Shown: in pieces, positions 1-6,480 of the stretch
Layout: each line of letters begins with the position of its first letter
How positions within the stretch are numbered: position 1 is the stretch's first letter
Origin: an uncultured Mycoplasma sp.
GTDB lineage: Bacteria; Bacillota_I; Bacilli_A; RF39; UBA660
Assembly: GCA_947565485.1 (NCBI GenBank)
Contig: CANOGG010000011.1
Coordinates: forward strand, 1 to 11,447
DNA length: 11,447 nt
Direction of reading: 5' to 3'
Made by a program: the position numbers and the translations under genes
Notes under the pieces: model-generated
What the model saw: only the letters and a program-made list of their open reading frames with translations
Told to the model about the DNA's origin: nothing
Database searches by the model: none

Positions 1-56
1 CTTTATTATATCACGTTGTCCATACTTTTGTGTCTATAAATGTATTCTAACACCAT

Positions 57-77
57 ATTCTATAATAAATATAGAAT
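57..77. promoter_or_regulatory. 8-bp inverted repeat containing a TATAAT box
   Basis: ATTCTATA at 57-64 is matched by TATAGAAT at 70-77 with a 5-base loop. A TATAAT hexamer at 61-66 lies inside the repeat. It could be an operator over the -10 box of a promoter for the initiator-like gene about 90 bases downstream; no good -35 box is seen. In such AT-rich DNA a chance palindrome is possible. The rest of positions 1-165 shows no convincing gene. Confidence 0.35.
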
Positions 78-165
78 GAACTTAAAATAATCCGAGGGAC
101 AGGATTTAAAATAATGTTCTAGGGGTTTTTATACCCAAAATTACGAATTGCTAGGGAATGTTGGT

Positions 166-240
166 ATGGCTTTTATAAGGTATTTTATAGCAGTTCCTAG
201 AATAGTATTAAGTGACCAAACTTGTTCGCAGGAAGGATAA
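166..240 (+). pseudogene. N-terminal fragment of the winged-helix initiator-like gene, cut by a frameshift
   Basis: An ATG at 166, with AGGGA at 153-157 in front, opens a 24-codon frame that contains the phrase AVPRIVLSDQTCSQE. This is the kind of N-terminus expected for the winged-helix replication protein whose continuation (KLVYGIINSLSNK) starts one base over in the next frame. The frame stops at TAA 238-240, exactly where the other frame becomes protein-like. Removing one base near 236-238 would join the two into one product. This looks like a one-base insertion (mutation or sequencing error), not programmed shifting, since no slippery sequence is visible. Confidence 0.6.
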
Positions 241-649
241 ATTAGTGTATGGAATCATTAATTCATTATCAAATAAGAAAGAATATTGCTATGCTAGTAA
301 TCATTATTTTTCTAAAGTGTTAGGTGTGTGTACAAAAACAATTTCTAATTCTATTCAAAATTTAGCGAGTAGGAATTATATTTATATTAAATATGTTGAC
401 AACCAAAGACAAATTTATATAAATGAAGAGATTGTTAGAGAAGAAAATGCTAAGGTGGTAGAAAAGAAGTTCTATGATGATATAGAAAGAAATTGCCAAT
501 ATAAAAGAAAAGAATATATAAGAGATAATAAAAATAAGAATGATGTTCCTTATTGGTTAGAACATTCGGAAGTTTGCAAAGCTACAGAATTGGATTTAAA
601 CGATAAGGAAGAATTAGAAAGTATTGTGAAAAAATATAAGGAGGATTGA
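212..649 (+). CDS. Winged-helix replication initiator-like protein (main part of a frameshifted gene)
   Basis: Codes for up to 145 residues. Residues about 8-70 resemble the winged-helix domain of plasmid and phage replication initiators and DnaD-like replisome organisers: a KLVYGIINSLSNK helix, then YCYASNHYFSKVLGV and a recognition-helix stretch TKTISNSIQNLASRNYI, followed by a beta wing. The rest is a charged tail without a recognised domain. The GTG at 212 is probably not a true start: it follows a TAA directly, has no ribosome binding site, and the first eight residues do not fit the family, while the missing N-terminus sits in the adjacent frame at 166-240. The gene is therefore probably a single broken ORF of 166-649. 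It ends in TGA; the AAGGAGG just before that stop belongs to the next mini-ORF. Expected role: DNA binding in replication or control of the element. Confidence 0.6.
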   Translation: MTKLVRRKDKLVYGIINSLSNKKEYCYASNHYFSKVLGVCTKTISNSIQNLASRNYIYIKYVDNQRQIYINEEIVREENAKVVEKKFYDDIERNCQYKRKEYIRDNKNKNDVPYWLEHSEVCKATELDLNDKEELESIVKKYKED

Positions 650-652
650 TAC

Positions 653-685
653 ATGGTTAAATTTTACGGAGGATTCTATTTATAA
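653..685 (+). CDS. 10-codon mini-ORF with a consensus ribosome binding site
   Basis: ATG at 653 is preceded by a perfect AAGGAGG at 638-644 at good spacing (8 bases), overlapping the end of the upstream gene. The frame encodes MVKFYGGFYL and stops at TAA. The strong site argues for real initiation. It could be a leader peptide, a translational-coupling device for the next small gene (ATG at 713), or the stub of a decayed gene. No function can be assigned. Confidence 0.4.
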   Translation: MVKFYGGFYL

Positions 686-712
686 TTAGAATAATAAAGG
701 GGGTTATATAAT

Positions 713-859
713 ATGGAGGTAAAATATAATGTAATATTTAAAACAAAGGATAATGTAATCGTAACAGATGAAGAATTAGAAAATATTATTACTAGAAAAT
801 TACTAAAGGTAATACTTAACTTAGAAAATAGCAATATACAGGCTGTAAATAATTCTTAA
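713..859 (+). CDS. Small hypothetical protein, 48 residues, upstream of the recombinase
   Basis: ATG at 713 has AAAGGGGG at 697-704 in front. The product begins MEVKYNVIFKTKDNVIVTDEEL and is rich in charged and branched residues, with a beta-strand-like start and a helical second half (ENIITRKLLKVILNLEN). Its position between the initiator-like gene and a large serine recombinase, on the same strand, suggests a small accessory protein of the element. A recombination directionality factor or regulator would be a guess; no family is recognised. Ribosome binding site and codon use support a real gene. Confidence 0.55.
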   Translation: MEVKYNVIFKTKDNVIVTDEELENIITRKLLKVILNLENSNIQAVNNS

Positions 860-866
860 GTTAGAG

Positions 867-872
867 TATAAT
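867..872 (+). promoter_or_regulatory. Possible -10 box for the recombinase gene
   Basis: TATAAT lies 51 bases before the recombinase start, in the gap after the 48-residue ORF. No good -35 hexamer or TG extension is found, so the recombinase may equally be read from further upstream. Confidence 0.3.
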
Positions 873-922
873 ACACTTATAGATTTAGATTGTTTATTGC
901 AACTAGAGAGTAGGTGCAGTAA

Positions 923-2521
923 ATGGAAAAGGTAGGTGTATATTGTAGACTATCTGATGAAGATAGAAACAAAAAAAATAAAAATGATGATAGTGAATCT
1001 ATTGCTAATCAAAAAAGTATGCTTTTAAAATATGCTCTTGAACAAGGTTGGGAAATTGTTGATATTTATTCGGATGATGATTTTTCGGGAGCAGGCACTT
1101 ATAGACCTGATTTTGAAAGAATGATTAAAGATTGTGAAAATGGAAGAATTAATATAGTTCTTTGTAAAACACAAAGTCGTTTTTCAAGAGATATGGAAGT
1201 GATTGAGAAATATCTTCATAATAAGTTTGTTGAATGGGGCGTAAGGTTTGTTAGTATTGTAGATAATGCAGATACTAACAATGAATCCAATAAAAAATCA
1301 AGACAAATTAATGGACTTGTAAATGAATGGTATTTAGAAGATTTATCAAATAATGTTAAGAAGTCATTAAAAAATAAACGAGATGATGGACTTTATATGG
1401 GAAGTTTTGCTCCCTATGGTTATTTGAAAGACCCAAATAATAAACACAAGTTAATGGTTGATGAAGATGTTGCTTATATTGTTAGAGAGATATTCCAAAA
1501 ATATAAAGATGGGATAGGGTATCATAAAATTGCTATGGATTTAAATGCAAGAGGAATATTGTGTCCTTCACTTTATAAAAAATCAATAGGAAGTAATTTC
1601 ATTTGTGCTAACAGGCAAGGTACAGGAACTTGGACTTCTGATACTATTGCCAAAATTTTAAAAAATGAGACATATATTGGTAAGTTAGTACAGGGCAAGA
1701 GAACAAGTGTTAGTTACAAAAATCATAAGTCAAAAAAAGTGCCAAAAGACAAATGGTCAGTTACGGAAAATGCTCACGAGCCAATTGTTGATAAAGAAAC
1801 TTGGTATTTAGTACAAAAAAGATTAGGTAAACATGAGTGCCCATCTAAAAATGGTGAAATTCATATGTTAAGTCAAAAAGTTTATTGTGCCGATTGTGGA
1901 AGAATTTTTATGAAGAATGTATTTAATGTAAGTAGTAAAGGAAATACAAAAGTAAAAAAGGCTTATCTTCAATGTAAGGGACATAAAAAGTATCATGTTT
2001 GTGATAATAATAAATCGTTTCGTTTAGACATATTGGAAGAGTATTTATTAAATGCAATTAATGAACTACTTAAGAAGTGTAATGAAGAACTTTTGAAAAA
2101 TGAATTTACAAAGGAAATGGATAGGAAATCTAATCAAGATATAAGAATTACAAATCTGAATAAAGAAAAAGCAAGCTTTGAAAAGAAATTAAGTGAGAGT
2201 AAATTGTATTTTAAGACTTTGTATGAGGATAAGTTAAAAGGTGTTATTACGGAAGAAGATTTTACAATGTTACGAGGCGAGTACTCAAAAGACGTAGAAA
2301 GTTATCAACTAAGACTTGAAGAGATTAACATTGAGCTTGATGAAATGAATACAAGAAAAGACAATTCAAAAGATATTGAGAGCATACTTAAGAAATATAA
2401 ACATATTGATAAGCTTAATAAAATAATTGTAGATGAGTTTGTAGAAAAAATCTATATAGGAACTTTAGATAAAGAAACCAAATCAAGAGAAATTCGTATT
2501 GAATGGAACTTTGATTTATAA
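923..2521 (+). CDS. Large serine recombinase (site-specific integrase/excisionase)
   Basis: At 532 residues this has the usual length and layout of large serine recombinases (TndX/TnpX and phage serine-integrase type). The N-terminal resolvase domain (about 4-150) contains VYCRLSDED with presumed nucleophile Ser11 and neighbouring Arg9, then the active-site phrase KTQSRFSRD (83-90). A Recombinase domain follows (about 165-300, with APYGY at 163-167 and ILKNETYIGK). Next is a zinc ribbon with Cys322, Cys325, Cys351 and Cys360, and a charged coiled coil at about 405-480 of the sort used for synapsis control. ATG 923 has AGGTG at 911-915; TAA precedes it in frame. Such enzymes integrate and excise an element between attP and attB through a Ser-DNA intermediate and a 2-base crossover. 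No truncation or missing key residue is seen. Its stop lies ~55 bases from the apparent attachment site in the amidase gene. Confidence 0.95.
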   Translation: MEKVGVYCRLSDEDRNKKNKNDDSESIANQKSMLLKYALEQGWEIVDIYSDDDFSGAGTYRPDFERMIKDCENGRINIVLCKTQSRFSRDMEVIEKYLHNKFVEWGVRFVSIVDNADTNNESNKKSRQINGLVNEWYLEDLSNNVKKSLKNKRDDGLYMGSFAPYGYLKDPNNKHKLMVDEDVAYIVREIFQKYKDGIGYHKIAMDLNARGILCPSLYKKSIGSNFICANRQGTGTWTSDTIAKILKNETYIGKLVQGKRTSVSYKNHKSKKVPKDKWSVTENAHEPIVDKETWYLVQKRLGKHECPSKNGEIHMLSQKVYCADCGRIFMKNVFNVSSKGNTKVKKAYLQCKGHKKYHVCDNNKSFRLDILEEYLLNAINELLKKCNEELLKNEFTKEMDRKSNQDIRITNLNKEKASFEKKLSESKLYFKTLYEDKLKGVITEEDFTMLRGEYSKDVESYQLRLEEINIELDEMNTRKDNSKDIESILKKYKHIDKLNKIIVDEFVEKIYIGTLDKETKSREIRIEWNFDL

Positions 2522-2554
2522 AATATAACCTATAATTTTAGCAAAAGAAGTAAT

Positions 2555-2600
2555 TTTTGGGGAATTCAGTTTCAAGCCATGGTGGAGAAGACCCTGGGAC
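2555..2600. other. Inferred attachment junction (attR/attL) between element and amidase gene
   Basis: The amidase frame becomes family-like only from the CATGGTGGAGAAGACCC stretch (His-Gly-Gly-Glu-Asp-Pro) at about 2578; the codons before it (G-N-S-V-S-S) do not resemble the expected hydrophobic beta strand plus D-x-G. The change from element DNA to host DNA is therefore placed at about 2570-2582. The exact core dinucleotide cannot be read without the other junction or an empty site. Confidence 0.6.
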
Positions 2601-3759
2601 TATTGCAAATGGGATTGTTGAGAAAGATTATACTTTATTGATTAGTCAGTATATGGCTGATAGGTTGAATGATTTAGGGATTGAGAATGCACTTACGAGA
2701 GATAGTGATGTTGGTTTAAATTCGAGTGTTAGGCCGGGTAGAGCACAGAGTTTGTTTGGAAGTGGTAGTGATGTTATATTGGTTTCTAATCATATAAATG
2801 CAGGAGGTGGAGATGGTGCAGAAATAATCTATTCTTTACGTAATAGTGATACTTTATCTAGAATGATTGCAGGTGAATTTGAAAGAGCTGGTCAAAATGT
2901 GAGAAAGTATTATCAAAGAAGGCTTCCTAGTAATTCCAGTAAAGATTATTATTATATGTTAAGAGAAACGCCGAATAATGAGTCAATTATTGTAGAATAT
3001 GGTTTTGCGGATTCTAAAGGTGATGATGTATCACAAATAAAAAATAATTGGAAAGATTTGACTGAGGCAGTAGTTAAAGGATTAGCAAATTATATAGGAG
3101 TTCCTTATATTCCGCCAATGGGTTCTGATATTGGAGGAGATAGTGATGTTTATATAGTTAAAAAGGGGGATACGCTTTATAGTATTGCGCGTGATTACGG
3201 TGTAACAGTTGTGGATTTGAAAAATGAAAATAATCTAACAACTAATGGTTTAACAGTAGGTCAAGTGCTTAGAATTCCTACTAATGAAGTAGGGGATAAT
3301 GATGTGACAGTATATACTGTAAAAAAAGGAGATACATTATATGGTATTGCTAATAAATATGGAATGAGTATTAATGAATTAAAAGCAATAAACAATTTAA
3401 GTAGTAATAATCTTAGTGTGGGGCAAAAGCTTAAGGTTATAGCATCAAGTGATAACGGTAATGTTTATATTGTAAAAAGTGGTGATTCGTTATATAGTAT
3501 TGCCAAAAATTATGGTATTAGTGTAGATGAATTAAAAGCTATTAATAATAAGGGGTCTAATATGCTGGCGATTGGGGAAAAATTACTAATTCCAAGTGGT
3601 AGTGGAAGTACAAATAATGGGATTTATCATACAGTAGTAGCGGGAGATAATTTATATGCATTAGCTAGGCGTTATAATACGACAGTGGATAATATAAAGA
3701 GGCTAAACCATTTAAGTAGTAATAATCTTAGTATAGGTATGATTCTTAGAGTATTGTAA
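2557..3759 (+). CDS. N-acetylmuramoyl-L-alanine amidase (Amidase_3) with four LysM repeats, 5' end replaced
   Basis: A zinc amidase that would cut the bond between N-acetylmuramic acid and L-alanine of peptidoglycan. Residues about 6-180 form the Amidase_3 domain: zinc ligands His8 (SHGGEDPG), Glu22 (VEKD) and the His of SNHINA, and the catalytic Glu of IIVEYGF. Four LysM glycan-binding repeats follow at about 197-241, 250-294, 302-346 and 354-400, each opening with a GDTLY-like motif. The normal N-terminus (Met, hydrophobic strand, D-x-GHGG) is missing: in frame there is a stop at 2551 and only a TTG at 2557, with a weak ribosome binding site. The serine-recombinase element has apparently split the gene, leaving start codon and promoter at the far end of the element. 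The remaining protein may be made poorly or not at all, and lacks a core strand. No signal peptide is visible. LysM 2 and 4 share an identical 23-base stretch, a sign of recent repeat duplication. Confidence 0.88.
   Translation: MGNSVSSHGGEDPGTIANGIVEKDYTLLISQYMADRLNDLGIENALTRDSDVGLNSSVRPGRAQSLFGSGSDVILVSNHINAGGGDGAEIIYSLRNSDTLSRMIAGEFERAGQNVRKYYQRRLPSNSSKDYYYMLRETPNNESIIVEYGFADSKGDDVSQIKNNWKDLTEAVVKGLANYIGVPYIPPMGSDIGGDSDVYIVKKGDTLYSIARDYGVTVVDLKNENNLTTNGLTVGQVLRIPTNEVGDNDVTVYTVKKGDTLYGIANKYGMSINELKAINNLSSNNLSVGQKLKVIASSDNGNVYIVKSGDSLYSIAKNYGISVDELKAINNKGSNMLAIGEKLLIPSGSGSTNNGIYHTVVAGDNLYALARRYNTTVDNIKRLNHLSSNNLSIGMILRVL
3395..3732 (+). repeat. Identical 23-base repeat within LysM units 2 and 4
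   Basis: The 23 bases starting ATTTAAGTAGTAATAATC occur at 3395-3417 and again at 3710-3732, both coding for the L-S-S-N-N-L-S part of a LysM repeat. Identity at DNA level, while flanks differ, points to recent duplication or gene conversion among the LysM units. Confidence 0.7.
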
Positions 3760-3769
3760 TCTTATAATA

Positions 3770-3824
3770 AAAAACTTCGAGTAATTAATAGATTTTGGAT
3801 TCTAATTAATTGTTCGAAGTTTTT
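3770..3824. terminator. Bidirectional terminator between amidase and CwlJ-like gene
   Basis: AAAAACTTCGA at 3770-3780 pairs with TCGAAGTTTTT at 3814-3824, and the stem continues through 3781-3789/3805-3813 with two G-U pairs, about 20 pairs in all. A-runs on one side and T-runs on the other allow it to end transcription of both convergent genes. It overlaps the TAA stop of the CwlJ-like gene at 3823-3825. Confidence 0.85.
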
Positions 3825-4248
3825 AATAAATTTGGGTACATGTGCCACTTTGAGGACGATAGAAACAATGGTTTTTATATTTTCCAGCAAGAGGTTGGCT
3901 ATACCAAGTTTTATTACAAGTGGGATTTGATGATGGTGGGGCATAGAACCATAAAGAGTGAGTGGCTGGATAATAGTATTCGCCCATTAGAATTCGTTTA
4001 GCGAGATTTTTTTCATTGGTTGTTGCGGAACCATAAAAAAGAGGAGAAGATGCTCCAACAAATTGGTTAGGTTGGAAAATTGCATCAGTTATACTATCAA
4101 TGTCTTTAAAAGTATAACAATCTCCTAAAACACGGTTTATAACAACATTACCGACCATAAGCATTCCGAGATTGCCTTCAGTTTGAGCTTCAGCGCGCAT
4201 AATTCGAGCAAGTAAATCTAATTCTTTTGTGGTATAATTTATTATCAT
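3823..4248 (-). CDS. Cell wall hydrolase, CwlJ/SleB family (Hydrolase_2)
   Basis: The 141-residue protein matches the compact CwlJ-type Hydrolase_2 domain. Near the N-terminus, LLARIMRAEAQTEGNLGMLMVGNVVINR holds the family signature with presumed catalytic Glu20 (R-A-E-A). The middle has FQPNQF, and the C-terminal half the aromatic-rich SLWFYAPPSSNPTC. These enzymes are lytic transglycosylase-like hydrolases; in spore formers they degrade cortex peptidoglycan during germination, and related ones occur outside sporulation. No signal peptide is seen, as in CwlJ. The ATG at 4248 has AGGTGAT upstream (4255-4261). It is convergent with the LysM amidase and divergent from the tRNA. Whether it works in spores cannot be told from this window. 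Confidence 0.85.
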   Translation of the reverse strand: MIINYTTKELDLLARIMRAEAQTEGNLGMLMVGNVVINRVLGDCYTFKDIDSITDAIFQPNQFVGASSPLFYGSATTNEKNLAKRILMGEYYYPATHSLWFYAPPSSNPTCNKTWYSQPLAGKYKNHCFYRPQSGTCTQIY

Positions 4249-4301
4249 TATTTAATCACCTAGTTAATTGTATGAAAATGCTGGTAAATTTAGAAAAGTT
4301 A

Positions 4302-4310
4302 TGTTATAAT
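4302..4310 (+). promoter_or_regulatory. Extended -10 promoter of the tRNA gene
   Basis: TGTTATAAT at 4302-4310 is a consensus TGnTATAAT, 13 bases before the mature tRNA 5' end. The -35 region is poor, as expected when an extended -10 is used. Confidence 0.7.
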
Positions 4311-4322
4311 TATTTTACACGT

Positions 4323-4396
4323 AGGGGCGTGGTATAATGGTAGCATAGGAGTCTCCAAAACTTTTGATGGGAGTTCGATTCTCTCCGCCCCTGCCA
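4323..4396 (+). tRNA. tRNA-Trp (anticodon CCA)
   Basis: The acceptor stem AGGGGCG (4323-4329) pairs fully with CGCCCCT (4386-4392), followed by discriminator G and an encoded CCA (4394-4396). The anticodon arm GGAGT-CTCCAAA-ACTTT places CCA at 34-36, reading UGG. The T arm GGGAG-TTCGATT-CTCTC is normal. The D arm keeps A14, GG and A21 but its stem GTAT/GCAT is weak: G-U, U-A, an A-C mismatch and U-G. The anticodon stem also contains two G-U pairs. It is probably functional; the overall sequence follows Gram-positive tRNA-Trp. Confidence 0.93.
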
Positions 4397-4407
4397 AATG
4401 AATGAAT

Positions 4408-4426
4408 CAAACTTTATGTTTGTTTT
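4408..4426 (+). terminator. Short terminator after tRNA-Trp
   Basis: CAAAC-TTTAT-GTTTG (4408-4422) followed by TTTT. Only five pairs, but it lies 12 bases after the tRNA 3' end, where a stop is expected. Confidence 0.5.
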
Positions 4427-4452
4427 AGATATATTTAAGAAGAAGTATATAC

Positions 4453-4692
4453 ATGGATGAAAGTGGATTAAAATTAACGCGAAAAATATTAGATTATTTA
4501 AAAAAAGACATAATGAGAATAGTCATTTTAACTAATCCAAATGTAAATCAAGAAGAATTAGCTGAAGAAATAAGTAAGATTGGATTTGTTGATGAAGCTA
4601 TTAAATTACATGATGATGTTTCTCGTTTATTAGAAGAACAAATATTATCTGAGCGATTAAATAAAGAAACATCTACTGAAATAAGAAGATAA
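4453..4692 (+). CDS. Hypothetical protein, 79 residues
   Basis: ATG 4453 is preceded by AGAAG at 4441-4445. The product is charged and likely helical throughout (LTRKILDYLKKDIMRIV, then EELAEEISKIGFVDEAI, then DVSRLLEEQILSERL), with no membrane segment, signal peptide or cysteine. No family is recognised; size and helical content would suit a small regulator or antitoxin-like protein, but no toxin partner is visible beside it. It sits between the tRNA terminator and a hairpin element at 4715-4772 that may end its transcript. Confidence 0.6.
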   Translation: MDESGLKLTRKILDYLKKDIMRIVILTNPNVNQEELAEEISKIGFVDEAIKLHDDVSRLLEEQILSERLNKETSTEIRR

Positions 4693-4714
4693 AAATTAGC
4701 GCAAAATTAAGATT

Positions 4715-4772
4715 AAATTTGAATTTTCATAATTACTGTGCCAATTGAGTTTTACTTGAGTTCTTCAAGTTT
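4715..4772 (+). repeat. Copy A of a ~30-nt repeated hairpin element
   Basis: Bases 4715-4743 match copy B at 6956-6985 (about 25 of 30 positions), including the exact 15-mer ATAATTACTGTGCCA at 4729-4743. The start AAATTTGAA (4715-4723) can pair with TTCAAGTTT (4764-4772), and an inner hairpin ACTTGA/TCAAGT (4754-4759/4765-4770) is an alternative, so the element could be a terminator or part of a small RNA. The rest of the gap up to the transposase stop at 4945 shows no supported gene; it should contain the right end of the IS110 element. Confidence 0.55.
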
Positions 4773-4944
4773 AGATATACTATAGACATCTGGTAATATG
4801 TCAAGATAAATTTTGAAATATTTGCCATTTTTGTCTTAGCAGTTTTATTGAAAGTTTCTGCTTTATCAAATAAATTAGGGTATACTTAAAACAGTGTGCA
4901 GCTATTGCAAACGTATGTACTGAATTATTGAATGTAGGTATTTA

Positions 4945-6204
4945 TTAATTATCTATTTGTTGATAAAGTTGATTCTTTCGTAATAATCCATCAATCAACC
5001 TAATCAACTTTCGACCGGATAAAACGAGTGCACGTTTATGTTGATGTTTGGTAACTTCATCATATTTTTTGTGATAATAGTCACTAATGAATGGAAACCC
5101 AAATTTAAGACAACTCTCTGTTGCTTCAACAATATAGTATCGCAAATACTTGTTAGAATGTCTAGAAAATTTCTTGTCCTCTTTCTCAGTATTACCAGAT
5201 TGAGAACGATTCCAGTAAAGACCAGCATATTTGGCAAGACTGCCATCGTTAACAAAGAAGTTGATAGAACCAATTTCAGCAAGAATACCAGCGGCATAAA
5301 CAGGACCAATACCTCGAATAGAAGTTAGAACCTTATAAGCATCAGGAGTAAGACCTTTCACAGTTTCAAGTATAGCTTTATCAAGAGTTTTTATTTCTTT
5401 TTCAAGGCATTTAATAATAGAAATCGAAGAAGAAATAGCAACATTTATTCCATCATAAGAAATCTTGTCTAAACGATAGGAATTCTTAGCAGCTTTGGCT
5501 AAAAGTTTAGCATTGTCACTTGGGTTTTTAAACCGATTTTTCCCAGCTTTAGAAATAAAATCAGTAAGCTCATCAATAGGAGTATTAACAATTTGGTCTA
5601 AAGAGTCAAAGAAATCTAAGACTTCACAAGAAGTAGTCCCAAACATATCAGTAAAAGGTTTAGCTTCCTTTTCAGCGAGAATTAAGCCAGAGAACTCTAA
5701 GTAAATATTATTAAGAACATAAAGTTTTTCTCTGCCAAGATTTTGAGCGAGATGATATCTCATTCTAGTTAGCCTTTGAAGAGCTAAATGTTGAGAACCT
5801 CTAAAAGGGTGCATACTTTTAGTTCTACCAACTCTAGCAAAGTCGGCTAAAACATAAGCATCGCTTGGATCAGTTTTCTCAATATCATTAAAGCTTTTGC
5901 GATACTTTTCAGAATCATGAGCATTGATACAATAAACTTCTGTATTGTAATTGTTAAGTGCTTCATGAGAAGAGAAGTAGTTAGCTAAATGAAAAGAGTA
6001 AACACCAGTTGCTTCACAAACTACAATAATCTTATCTAAACCATAAGAGTCATAAAGAAGCTTGATTCTTTCGATAGCATCTTCACAACCTTCGGGAGTG
6101 TTAGGAAATTTTAAATTGAAAAATACTTGTTGATTGAAGTTCATAACACATATTTGATTAGATTTGAGTGAAATGTCGATACCGACAAATAAATTATTAG
6201 TCAT
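4945..6204 (-). CDS. IS110-family transposase (DEDD recombinase)
   Basis: The 419-residue protein has the two-domain build of IS110 recombinases. The RuvC-like N-terminal domain has Asp10 (VGIDIS), Glu64 (CEATGVY) and the pair Asp112/Asp115 (KTDPSDA) as the DEDD residues. The C-terminal Tnp_20 domain has the helix-hairpin-helix-like IRGIGPVYAAGILAEIG (296-312) and the NRSQSG phrase with presumed catalytic serine 336. It appears full length and intact. These enzymes move the element through a circular form, guided by a non-coding bridge RNA encoded at an end of the element. ATG 6204 has GAAAGG 11-16 bases upstream. A long non-coding stretch upstream and a short one downstream fit the IS110 subgroup more than IS1111. 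Confidence 0.93.
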   Translation of the reverse strand: MTNNLFVGIDISLKSNQICVMNFNQQVFFNLKFPNTPEGCEDAIERIKLLYDSYGLDKIIVVCEATGVYSFHLANYFSSHEALNNYNTEVYCINAHDSEKYRKSFNDIEKTDPSDAYVLADFARVGRTKSMHPFRGSQHLALQRLTRMRYHLAQNLGREKLYVLNNIYLEFSGLILAEKEAKPFTDMFGTTSCEVLDFFDSLDQIVNTPIDELTDFISKAGKNRFKNPSDNAKLLAKAAKNSYRLDKISYDGINVAISSSISIIKCLEKEIKTLDKAILETVKGLTPDAYKVLTSIRGIGPVYAAGILAEIGSINFFVNDGSLAKYAGLYWNRSQSGNTEKEDKKFSRHSNKYLRYYIVEATESCLKFGFPFISDYYHKKYDEVTKHQHKRALVLSGRKLIRLIDGLLRKNQLYQQIDN

Positions 6205-6214
6205 ATAATTGACT

Positions 6215-6480
6215 ACCTTTCTAAGTAAAATATTGTTTTGAATATCATAGTTGAAATTAGTACTCTAGCCTATTAATTGACTTCAACCTCGTTTATTAGA
6301 ATACATTCTTAAACTAGTTTGGATTAACGAAAGAAAGCTTAAGAAGAAACATCATCTGAGTTAGAAGGATATGATTAATAAGAAGAGAAACAGTCTATCG
6401 GAGTAGACACCAAATGGGCTACAGGAGAAAATCGAATATCTCTCAACTATACTATATCCAAAGATATTATATAGTACTAG
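6215..6480 (-). ncRNA. Candidate bridge RNA region of the IS110 element
   Basis: Between the transposase start and the next gene lie about 400 bases without an ORF. Read in the transposase direction, this region starts with a strong hairpin (6475-6446, 11 of 13 pairs, 4-base loop). A small hairpin GTCTA/TAGAC follows (6408-6393), then ATCAT/ATGAT around a 15-base loop, the palindrome AAACTAGTTT, and GTTGAA/TTCAAC around a 26-base loop (6287-6250). A 5' stem-loop followed by stems with large internal loops is the general plan of IS110 bridge RNAs. The target- and donor-binding guides were not identified, so the RNA limits are an inference. Confidence 0.5.

Larger units (their letters stand above)
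1..2575 (+). mobile_element. Right-hand end of an integrated element carrying a large serine recombinase
   Basis: The stretch holds a replication-initiator-like winged-helix gene, two very small ORFs and a large serine recombinase as the last gene, all on one strand. It abuts a chromosomal-type amidase gene whose first codons are missing. Large serine recombinases normally lie next to one attachment site of the element they move (phage, ICE or mobilisable element), so the right end is placed in the ~55 bases after the recombinase stop. The left end lies outside the window. No capsid, tail or conjugation gene is visible, so the type of element is undetermined. Confidence 0.7.

Noticed and set aside
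647..685. Possible UGA-as-Trp code: the initiator-like frame would continue through TGA 647-649 to TAA 683-685, and the GH3 frame could start ATG-TGA-TGC.
   Set aside because: All other genes here are complete without reading TGA, Trp is consistently TGG, and the tRNA-Trp anticodon is CCA. Two coincidences do not support a changed code.
3830..3860. TGTGCCACT near 3840 preceded by AAATTTGG, resembling a third copy of the 30-nt repeat.
   Set aside because: It lies inside the CwlJ-like coding sequence, the intervening bases differ and the ATAATTAC part is missing; a chance match.
4733..4885. Open minus-strand frame of 50 codons reading protein-like (YPNLFDKAETFNKTAKTKMANIS...).
   Set aside because: No ribosome binding site, only an internal ATG, begins right after a stop, and its end overlaps the repeated hairpin element. 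It may be a gene remnant but is not supported as a gene.
5004..5709. Long open frames in other registers over the transposase.
   Set aside because: They are shadows of the IS110 transposase reading frame, with no ribosome binding sites and no family-like sequence.
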